From Planctomycetota bacterium (GTDB lineage: Bacteria > Planctomycetota > Phycisphaerae > Sedimentisphaerales > Anaerobacaceae): a stretch of DNA of 33,298 nucleotides. Each line of letters opens with the position of its first letter. The stretch's first letter is position 1. Under the pieces are notes generated by a model. The model saw only the letters and a program-made list of their open reading frames with translations. It was not told the origin of the DNA and made no database searches. The position numbers were made by a program, and so were the translations under genes. Of this stretch, positions 1 through 7,107 are shown in pieces. The stretch is from the NCBI GenBank assembly GCA_017885385.1, contig JAFNGF010000103.1, forward strand, positions 1 to 33,298, written 5' to 3'.

Positions 1-488
1 CTGAACCTGACAGGATATGGATCACCGACAGCAGGAGTAGTGATTGTTCCCAGCAATGTCACCTTGGCCGTGTCAAGGGCATAGTTGCCAAGAGTAGCCG
101 TGAGCATGCCTGGAGCGGTATTGTACGTAATCGTGCTTTCGTCCCACAAATCACCGTCTCCATCTATCAATCCATAGACCTGCACTACTTTTGCTGAGCC
201 TTTGAGAAAGGTCGCCTCAAATGTCAATGTGGCGCCGCTCATGTCCCCGACCGCGTCCCCGAGGTCAAACCTAATGTAACCAGTCTTGGAGCGTGTATCA
301 GCCAGTTGGCGGAACGCCCTCATCCTTACTTCTGCGCTCGTGTTCGTATTCGGGCCCTGGGGGCTGTCATTTGTAAGATACGTGTCCGCACCTTTGCCGT
401 CAGCAGTAGTGATCGTAAGTGCCTGAACACCACTGCCTATGCTTAGCAGCGTAATAACGGCAATTGAACAAGTTAGCTTCTGAAACAT
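1..488 (-). CDS. Secreted DNRLRE/CBM96-like domain protein, N-terminal part only
   Basis: This reading frame is open to the window edge, so the C-terminus is missing; about 162 residues are visible. It starts MFQKLTCSIAVITLL and continues to GVQA, a typical signal peptide with an Ala cleavage site, so the product is exported. The mature part has ADTYLTNDSPQG, then YIRFDLGD, a beta-rich stretch and LWDESTITYNTAP. This is the usual layout of DNRLRE (CBM96-like) domains, which bind or stabilise surface polysaccharide and sit in large planctomycete exoproteins. I chose the ATG at 488 because GGAGG lies 8 nt upstream; an ATG at 494 is possible but too close to that site. A strong sigma70-type promoter lies upstream. 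The family call is from pattern recognition. The full domain set and any enzyme module lie outside the window. Confidence 0.72.
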   Translation of the reverse strand, partial: MFQKLTCSIAVITLLSIGSGVQALTITTADGKGADTYLTNDSPQGPNTNTSAEVRMRAFRQLADTRSKTGYIRFDLGDAVGDMSGATLTFEATFLKGSAKVVQVYGLIDGDGDLWDESTITYNTAPGMLTATLGNYALDTAKVTLLGTITTPAVGDPYPVRF

Positions 489-543
489 ACCCATAACCTC
501 CATTCCATAATATCAAGTAGATTTGTGCCAGATTGTCACATCT

Positions 544-572
544 ATATTAAGTGTAAAACCCGCTCGTGTCAA
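544..572 (-). promoter_or_regulatory. Sigma70-type promoter of the DNRLRE gene
   Basis: On the minus strand TTGACA is followed by a 17-bp spacer and TAATAT, nearly perfect for the housekeeping sigma factor. The predicted start leaves a leader of about 50 nt before the ATG at 488. Confidence 0.75.
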
Positions 573-728
573 GAGGTTTCTTCCTGACTTGAGATGACGA
601 GGCAACATCGTATCCTCTCTTTTGTGGAGAAGCTGTATCCGGCAAAGGAGTTTTTCCAATCTCGTCTGGGCGAAGGCCCGGCCGCAGTCCGATGAGGCTC
701 TGGGAGTTGTGGGCTGGGAGGTGGAAGA

Positions 729-1856
729 TTATTCGATGCCGGCGATGTCGCTCTGCGGTTTACCAACAAGATATATCCTGTTTTTGCCGCTGCGCTTGGC
801 TTCCAACAAGGCCTTATCCGCCCGCAGAAAGAGCTGCTGGGCTGTCGATCCATCGCGGGGGAAGCTTGCCAGGCCGCCGCTTATGGTCAAAACCCCCTCA
901 CCATTCGGACCTAATAAATGAAGTTCGGCCCTCTCAAATTCTTTTCTGAAGCGATTGGCTATGAAGATCGCTTCTTTGGGCGGCTCCACAGTCGCCAGGC
1001 GTCTGTCCCGCCGAGCGGGAATCACTCGGCTTGGCTCGGGATAAGTTCCGAATTTCGTCCCGACCGAGTCGGGGTCGAGTTTTCCGGCCTTTGATCGGAC
1101 GGGCTGGTCGTCCCAGAAAACGACTGCAAATTCATCCCCGCCGATCCTGCCCACAACATCGTGTGCCCGGCAGCATCGCCGCGTCAAAACAGCAGCCTGT
1201 TTCAGGATATTGTCGCCGACCGTATGACCATAGACGTCGTTGTAATGTTTGAAGTTGTCGATATCAAAAATAAGTAGCGTCACCCGGCCGCTTTCATCCC
1301 GGGCGTGCTCTAAAATTTGCCTGGCAAACTCCCAAATATAGCGTCTATTCTTCAAACCGGTCAAATCGTCTTCGGTGGCCAATTTCTCGAGCTCTTTTAT
1401 CTTCCTTTCCAGAGTGTTCGATGCTTGACGCTGGATGCCCGATGTTCGATGCTCAATGCTCGCCAAAGCGACCGGACAAATCAAATAGTCGTCCGCAAGG
1501 CCTGCCGGAGGCCGCGAATCGAGGATCGAGGATCGAGGATCGAGATTTACGAGTTTTCTGGCTATCGGCTCTTGATACATCTGCGCCAACAATATGATTT
1601 TAGCCGCGGCGTTGGCCCGCCTTAACGATTGCAGAGCCGAACTCAACGACCCACGCGGAAGCGGGGACATCACCACGCCGATCACCGCAAAACTATTTTT
1701 CGCCGCAGCATCAATTCCATCGACCATATCCGCGTGGACTTCGCATCGCCGCTCTGTAATGGAATCCGGATCCAAAAAAGCTCTGCTGACGTCACCTATC
1801 AGCAAAATCTTTTGGCCGCTTCCACCAGAGAAAACTGGTATACCTGGGTCTGCCAT
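729..1856 (-). CDS. Diguanylate cyclase: degenerate receiver domain plus GGDEF
   Basis: The 375-residue product should make cyclic di-GMP from two GTP. The GGDEF domain covers about residues 155-365, with DDLTGLKNRRY near 164, the catalytic GGDEF at 239-243, and an RAHD I-site exactly five residues before it, so product inhibition is likely. Residues 15-130 look like a receiver fold: ILLIGD at the start, AKIILLAQ in the middle and ADDYLICP at the end. The usual phospho-acceptor strand reads FAVIGVVMSP without the Asp, so phosphorylation is unlikely. Two stretches look foreign: residues about 104-146 are built partly from 7-bp repeats, and about 261-283 come from GC-rich palindromes placed just after the GGDEF motif. 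The frame stays open through both. No transmembrane segment is seen. No good ribosome site precedes the ATG, so the start is less certain than the domain call. Confidence 0.88.
   Translation of the reverse strand: MADPGIPVFSGGSGQKILLIGDVSRAFLDPDSITERRCEVHADMVDGIDAAAKNSFAVIGVVMSPLPRGSLSSALQSLRRANAAAKIILLAQMYQEPIARKLVNLDPRSSILDSRPPAGLADDYLICPVALASIEHRTSGIQRQASNTLERKIKELEKLATEDDLTGLKNRRYIWEFARQILEHARDESGRVTLLIFDIDNFKHYNDVYGHTVGDNILKQAAVLTRRCCRAHDVVGRIGGDEFAVVFWDDQPVRSKAGKLDPDSVGTKFGTYPEPSRVIPARRDRRLATVEPPKEAIFIANRFRKEFERAELHLLGPNGEGVLTISGGLASFPRDGSTAQQLFLRADKALLEAKRSGKNRIYLVGKPQSDIAGIE
1006..1074. repeat. GC-rich double palindrome inside the GGDEF coding region
   Basis: TCCCG-ccgag-CGGGA (1006-1020) and CCCGAC-cga-GTCGGGG (1059-1074) flank about 38 bp. 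Similar stems occur at 10554-10569 (CCCCGACTTGTCGGGG) and 28614-28636 (with CCCG-tcaag-CGGG), so this looks like one copy of a dispersed palindromic family lying in frame in a gene. Confidence 0.6.
1420..1544. repeat. Pair of inverted heptamer arrays
   Basis: Six 7-bp units of type GATGCTC run from 1420 to 1461 on the plus strand. After about 55 bp, four units of type GATCGAG (GATCCTC on the minus strand) run from 1517 to 1544. The two arrays face each other, giving a loose inverted repeat inside the GGDEF gene. A third array of the same type is at 9025-9052. Confidence 0.7.
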
Positions 1857-1901
1857 TTATCTAAACCGTAAGGACAATCTTGACGGTAAAAAATCAATTT
1901 T

Positions 1902-1929
1902 ATGATAGCAAAACTCGCAAAAAAGTCAA
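1902..1929 (-). promoter_or_regulatory. Promoter of the diguanylate cyclase gene, flanked by direct repeats
   Basis: On the minus strand TTGACT, a 16-bp spacer and TATCAT form a plausible sigma70 promoter, giving a leader of about 40 nt. The 11-mer CAATCTTGACG occurs on the plus strand at 1875-1885 and again at 1927-1937, on either side of the promoter and 52 bp apart, which could be a pair of operator half-sites. Confidence 0.55.
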
Positions 1930-2013
1930 TCTTGACGCGGTGCCTGGCTCGTTTAAGCCACGCCTGGTGCCCCGCAGAAAAACCATCTCTGACGCTATGG
2001 CAAAAAGCGTCTG

Positions 2014-5000
2014 TCACCATCGGGTGTGCCAGAGCCAGTTCTCTGCCAACACCGCAAGGTCAAACCAGTCTATGATGCCGCTTTCATCCAGGTCGGCTGC
2101 CTGAGCAGCGTATGGTGAGACACTCGTTCGCTCAGCCAAAGTGTACCTGGCAAATTGAGCTGCATCCTCCGATTTGCCGGTCATCAAGTTTTCTGAAAGC
2201 ATGCCGAAGCCGTCACTCTCCCATCGACTACTGACCAACACATCAAATCCGACCACGTGACCCGGCTTTAGTTCGGTTACGATCGTAGTGCCACCGCTGA
2301 AACCTGCGTAATTATCAAACATCAACACGCCGGCCTCGTGTATTATCTGGTCGCCATTTACGGCGACGGCGTATTCCAAACCAACATCAGTTCCTAACGC
2401 CTCGCCGTAAGCCCAAGTCGCCCACGAACCGCCCGAAGTATTTGGGGCCATCATATACTGCTGCGCCACATCGTAAACTCGCAGCCAGGTGGTGCCGCCT
2501 TCAGCATCGCCCTGGCTGTAAATCTCAATCCGGTCACTCACATCCCATTTTATGTACTCATCGCTAAACACGTGGTTGCTATCGTTCACCATCACGGCAA
2601 CATAAATCTTGTCCGTATCCGGACTCCAGCGAAGAGCATACTTAGCGTCTCTCACATCAGCAGGATTGCCGTAATAAATCTTATCCAATGGTATCCAGTT
2701 TACACCCTCCGACCATTCACTAATGTCACCATCGACAATGGCGCTACCCATCGGTATCTCCATCGTGGGCAGCTCCCAGTACCCGGCAAGTATGGCGAAA
2801 TCAGTTAGATCAACATCTCCGTCGCCATCAATGTCCGCCGCGTTCGGCATAGGATAGTGATAGCCCATATCTACGATGCCGGTGTCGGCCACATTGTCGG
2901 TTCGCGTTGTGAATTCATCCATGCCCAGATTTACTGTTAAATCACTTCCTGCATCAACGCACGGACTATCCGCCGCCTGCCCTGCGGTAACTTGGCTTAA
3001 ATGATAATCGCCGTTAATCCACACCGCATTGGGGTCATCCGGCTCAACGACAGTATTCGGCTCATTCACATCGGTCCAACAACCTGGTCTTACAAACAGA
3101 GGGTCGGTCTGGCTGTTTCCAATACCCCAAATTAGGTTTGATCCCTGCTCAACATATACAGCCGAAGAGCCGCCTTGTATAGAACTGTAGATAACTTGCA
3201 GAGATGAAGGAAAGCAGTTTCCTTCAGAGTTGCAGTAAGTCTCCAAGGCGATTTCGCTACCGTGTGGAGCGCTATTTCCCCACACGATGCTATTGATAAG
3301 TACTGGATAGCCCGGGTCTAAGTCGTCACGCGTACAAAACATACCGCCACCTTTTTGAGCAGCTACATTGCCGGTTATCGTACATTGAGATATAACCGGC
3401 CAGGCGTGCCTCTCAAGGTACAAACCCCCACCAGAACTCAGGCCAAGACTTGCGTTACCTGTGATCAGGCAGTTGCGCAACGTGAAGACGCCATATCCGG
3501 ACAGTTCAATCCCTGCGCACCCATATCTGTTCGTGGTATTTCCGGTAACTTTACAATCGGCTATGGCGACTTTACCATTTGAATGGCAGGTAATGCCTCC
3601 ATAATTGTCACTTTGGTTTGCTGTTACTACGCATCGGGTAATAGTATAATTCTCGCCACTAAAGCGTATGCCGGGACCAATGTTATTCTCGACGAAACAG
3701 TCTGAGATAACACTGTTGGTGGCATTATCCTCAATACCACCACCCTGATTCCTGCAAATAGTACAGCCCGCCACAGTGAGTTTGCCGCCGCCGGCATCTA
3801 TAGCGCACCCGGGGGAAGTCGGATCACCGTTACTATTACCGAAAAACTGGCAGTCCCTTATTTCAAGAGTGTATCCCCAGCAGTCCAGTGCTGTTCCCCA
3901 ATTTGCATGGTTATCATCAAATGTACAATTGTTGATAGTATGTGCACCGCCTCTGATACATAAGGCACCACCATAACTGTCCCATCCACCCTGAAGGCCA
4001 GCCATATTGCCGCTAAACACAGAGTTGCTCACAGCCATGTTTCCCCCGTCGATGTACATACCTCCGCCGAAAGCGGTTACAAATCCTGTCTCGGACCAGG
4101 CGTCCGCTTTATTGTTATGAAACTGCGAATCGACCACAGTACCTGAAGAACAGTAGATGCCACCCCCGAATGACCAACTCCCTATAGAACCTCGGCCACC
4201 TCTGCCAGCGGTATTACTGCTGACTAAGCAGTTGCGCACTTTTAGCAGCGAAGACTTGTCGCAGAAAATGCCCGCACCCATGCCTCCTGCGCCGACGCTT
4301 GCTGTGCCACCAGCATATCCTCCCTGACCTGTGGTATTTCCGGCAACGACGGAGTCCTCTATCTCAAGCACGGAGTTATTCCTGCATGCAATCCCGCCGC
4401 CGTACCCACCGTCACCGCCATATGTGTACCAGGAAGATGAGGGGCTGTAACTATAGCACTCGGGGCTTCCTGCACCACCATTGCCTGTTGTGCTCGACCT
4501 TATCAGGCTTGATATAACTCTCACTGAGCTACGCGATAGATAGAGACCGCCGCCGTCACCACCGCACTGTCCGCGAACTGATGGGCACGAACCTGGCAGA
4601 CCGTCAAGTGTTGCATTCTCCTCGATGCAACATTTGTAAAGGGTGATTTCACTGCCTTCACAGTAAATTCCGGCGCCACTGTCAGCCAAGCCGTGGGTGA
4701 TCGTCAGCCCGGAGATCGTCGCTCCAGAGCATCCTTTCAGATAAAACCCTCGACCTTTACTTTCACAATCAATCACCGTTGCTGCCACAATATTTGGATC
4801 ATTTGGGTCGACGCTTCGGATGGTGATGGCTTTACCTTTGAGGTCTATGTCTCGATTGCCGGGCCCGGTGTAGATACCAGGAGCGATGATAATCATATCG
4901 CCATCAACAGCCTCATTTATCGCCTGCTGGATGGTCCCACACTCCAATGGCACCATCAGAGCAGCCTCATCGTACTCAACAAGGAGAGACACAGTTATCC

Positions 5001-6909
5001 TCTGCAGGCCGGTTTGGGCGCTGCGATCAACGACTTGAATTTGACAAGTATATAGACCCTTGGAAAGGACTGCCGGACTCACTATGAGAACCACCTCCTG
5101 GTGCTCTGCCGCACGCAAACTCCCCTCAGCAGGGATTACCCTCAACCAACCGCAGCTATGTTGGATGTGCCAATTAAGAACACCACCACCGGTATTGCTA
5201 ATGATGAAAGTCTGTTGGGCAGGCATCGCAGTACCGCCGGTACCCCGGAATCCGAACCCATACGAAGATAGCTCTATTACGGGCCCCCCGAGGTCCAGGT
5301 CAATACCGACGACCTGCGAGCTATTCTCTGAGTTTGGATCACTGATTGTCAATTTGCACTCATACCTGCCCCAGATCAGGCCTGTTGTGTCTACCTCAAG
5401 TGTGACCTGCTGGCTCTGACCCGCAAAACAGACGCCTGTGTCAGGAACCGGCCGTAGCCACGTTTGGTTACAAGACGCCTGCCAATACAGTGTTCCGCCT
5501 CCTGCATTTTTGATGGTCACCACCTGGTCAGGTGGATTCGCTCCACCCTCAAAAGCAGTAAAGCTTAATCTGTTCGGAGAAAGACTGACGATCGGCCCTA
5601 TGACATCCAAATTAACCTCGATTTGCCGAGGGCTGTTGATCGCACACGGGTCAGCAACCACAATGTGGTAGTTGTACTCTCCCCATCGCATGCCTGTCAC
5701 ATCAACGCCTAAAGCAACATCGTTCACTTCGGTTCCAGCTCTCCCGCTGGTTGGCTCAATGCTCAGCCAAGGGCAGTCTTCAATGATCTCCCATTCGAGG
5801 ATTCCCCCGCCACCATTGTATAAGTGCAGGACTTGAGGCATCGGGTCTGGCCCACCTTCATGTGCGACGAAGTCAAACCTCCTCTCAGACAAAGCAATGA
5901 AGGGGGGCACCATAGGATCAAACTCGTCAACACCCATGTCTATCCGCCCATTTATGACCCTCGGACCGCCGTCGAGATCCGTATCCTCTGGTTTAGGTAC
6001 ATATTTCGGATCCCCTGCATCGATGCAAGGTGAAGCTACCGACAAATGAAAATCGCCAGCTACAGGATCGGCGAACAGAGGATCAGCATCAATGTTGCCC
6101 TCACCCCAAACCAGCGTGTTCGAGTAGGTCAAGACGTTGGCCTGGCCGCCTTTTACGTCACAATATGAGACAGTAAGAGTGGCATACTCCACCGTAATAT
6201 CGTGGTATTTGTTTGTCCACAGTATACAATTTGTAACCCTCGTATGATATTGGGTAGGATCCTCTCTGGGCTCGCCAGAGAAGACTTCAATGCTGGCCTG
6301 GCGATTGCCCCAGAAAACACAATTCCTTATCATGGCACTGGCTCTGTCTGTAGATATAGCCGCTGGGTCGTTGTTGACGAATAAGCAATTCGTGATCAGC
6401 GAGGTACAGCCATATCCGCAGTAGATGGCACCTCCTTCAGCCGCCTTATTGTCTATGAACAAACAATGTGTAACCGTAGGGCTGCTCTCATTGTGGCAGT
6501 AGACCGCACCTCCGTAGCTGCCCCCACCGTTACTAAGTAGCATGCAGCTATTCATGATCGTCAAACCAGCCAAGACCGAATCAGGACCCTCACCACGTTC
6601 GAATTCGAAAGCGCGGTGGCGGTCTATCCCATTTGCTTGGCAGTCGATTATCGTCGCTGCCACCACACCCCAATCATGGGGATGGAAACTTTGAACAGTG
6701 ATGGCCTTGCCTTTGAAATCAATGTCGCGGTTGCCGTCGCCGGTGTATTTACCCGGTGCAATGATAACCTTGTCGCCATCAACGGCTGCATCTATTGCCG
6801 CCTGGATCGTGGGATATTCGCTCGGCACCAGCCGATCTATAGCTGAAGAAATTGAACCAAAGACCAAAACCGCCGCTGCGAAAGACAAGCTCATCAGTCG
6901 CCTCCGCAT
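2014..6909 (-). CDS. Giant secreted beta-helix protein with BACON-like, CBM9-like and split dockerin domains
   Basis: The protein is 1631 residues when started at 6909, where GGAGG lies 7 nt upstream and a signal peptide begins (MRRRLMSLSFAAAVLVFG). The ORF-track start 40 codons earlier has no signal peptide and would put the promoter inside the gene. Domains in order: a right-handed beta-helix (about 25-330) capped by YPTIQAAIDAAVDGD; three BACON-like Ig repeats (about 335-640), each with the pattern LSF...GG...NGGGGxLxW; a second, longer beta-helix (about 645-1330) capped by the closely similar CGTIQQAINEAVDGD; a calcium-type dockerin half, ADIDGDGDVDLTDFAILAGY, near 1354; a CBM9/DOMON-like domain (about 1384-1590) starting VDGDISEW; and a second dockerin half, ADLDESGIIDWFDLAVLAEN, at the very C-terminus. 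It is probably an exported adhesin or polysaccharide-binding protein. No catalytic residues are recognised. The two helix modules look like an internal duplication. Confidence 0.85.
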   Translation of the reverse strand: MRRRLMSLSFAAAVLVFGSISSAIDRLVPSEYPTIQAAIDAAVDGDKVIIAPGKYTGDGNRDIDFKGKAITVQSFHPHDWGVVAATIIDCQANGIDRHRAFEFERGEGPDSVLAGLTIMNSCMLLSNGGGSYGGAVYCHNESSPTVTHCLFIDNKAAEGGAIYCGYGCTSLITNCLFVNNDPAAISTDRASAMIRNCVFWGNRQASIEVFSGEPREDPTQYHTRVTNCILWTNKYHDITVEYATLTVSYCDVKGGQANVLTYSNTLVWGEGNIDADPLFADPVAGDFHLSVASPCIDAGDPKYVPKPEDTDLDGGPRVINGRIDMGVDEFDPMVPPFIALSERRFDFVAHEGGPDPMPQVLHLYNGGGGILEWEIIEDCPWLSIEPTSGRAGTEVNDVALGVDVTGMRWGEYNYHIVVADPCAINSPRQIEVNLDVIGPIVSLSPNRLSFTAFEGGANPPDQVVTIKNAGGGTLYWQASCNQTWLRPVPDTGVCFAGQSQQVTLEVDTTGLIWGRYECKLTISDPNSENSSQVVGIDLDLGGPVIELSSYGFGFRGTGGTAMPAQQTFIISNTGGGVLNWHIQHSCGWLRVIPAEGSLRAAEHQEVVLIVSPAVLSKGLYTCQIQVVDRSAQTGLQRITVSLLVEYDEAALMVPLECGTIQQAINEAVDGDMIIIAPGIYTGPGNRDIDLKGKAITIRSVDPNDPNIVAATVIDCESKGRGFYLKGCSGATISGLTITHGLADSGAGIYCEGSEITLYKCCIEENATLDGLPGSCPSVRGQCGGDGGGLYLSRSSVRVISSLIRSSTTGNGGAGSPECYSYSPSSSWYTYGGDGGYGGGIACRNNSVLEIEDSVVAGNTTGQGGYAGGTASVGAGGMGAGIFCDKSSLLKVRNCLVSSNTAGRGGRGSIGSWSFGGGIYCSSGTVVDSQFHNNKADAWSETGFVTAFGGGMYIDGGNMAVSNSVFSGNMAGLQGGWDSYGGALCIRGGAHTINNCTFDDNHANWGTALDCWGYTLEIRDCQFFGNSNGDPTSPGCAIDAGGGKLTVAGCTICRNQGGGIEDNATNSVISDCFVENNIGPGIRFSGENYTITRCVVTANQSDNYGGITCHSNGKVAIADCKVTGNTTNRYGCAGIELSGYGVFTLRNCLITGNASLGLSSGGGLYLERHAWPVISQCTITGNVAAQKGGGMFCTRDDLDPGYPVLINSIVWGNSAPHGSEIALETYCNSEGNCFPSSLQVIYSSIQGGSSAVYVEQGSNLIWGIGNSQTDPLFVRPGCWTDVNEPNTVVEPDDPNAVWINGDYHLSQVTAGQAADSPCVDAGSDLTVNLGMDEFTTRTDNVADTGIVDMGYHYPMPNAADIDGDGDVDLTDFAILAGYWELPTMEIPMGSAIVDGDISEWSEGVNWIPLDKIYYGNPADVRDAKYALRWSPDTDKIYVAVMVNDSNHVFSDEYIKWDVSDRIEIYSQGDAEGGTTWLRVYDVAQQYMMAPNTSGGSWATWAYGEALGTDVGLEYAVAVNGDQIIHEAGVLMFDNYAGFSGGTTIVTELKPGHVVGFDVLVSSRWESDGFGMLSENLMTGKSEDAAQFARYTLAERTSVSPYAAQAADLDESGIIDWFDLAVLAENWLWHTRW

Positions 6910-6972
6910 TTGCGTTCCTCCATTCAATTGAGGGCCACCAAGTGCCAAAGTCCCGCAATTAGTTATGATATA

Positions 6973-7001
6973 AGTATACCGCAAACCCGACAGAAAATCA
7001 A
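6973..7001 (-). promoter_or_regulatory. Promoter of the giant beta-helix gene
   Basis: On the minus strand TTGATT, a 17-bp spacer and TATACT are followed by a leader of about 57 nt to the ATG at 6909. It lies inside the ORF-track extension, which supports the later start codon. Confidence 0.7.
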
Positions 7002-7107
7002 GAATGGCATTCTCTTTTTGAAGGCACACCTATCCCCTCTGAGGTCAAATTGGGCACTGAGGTTCCTCGGCTGAACGTCTCTGTGCGGCGGAATTTTGGT
7101 TACTCAG

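Noticed and set aside
1317-1625. 102-codon plus-strand ORF reading LDARCSMLNAR
   Set aside because: It is the antisense reading of the heptamer arrays within the GGDEF gene; the 7-residue rhythm comes from the DNA repeat.
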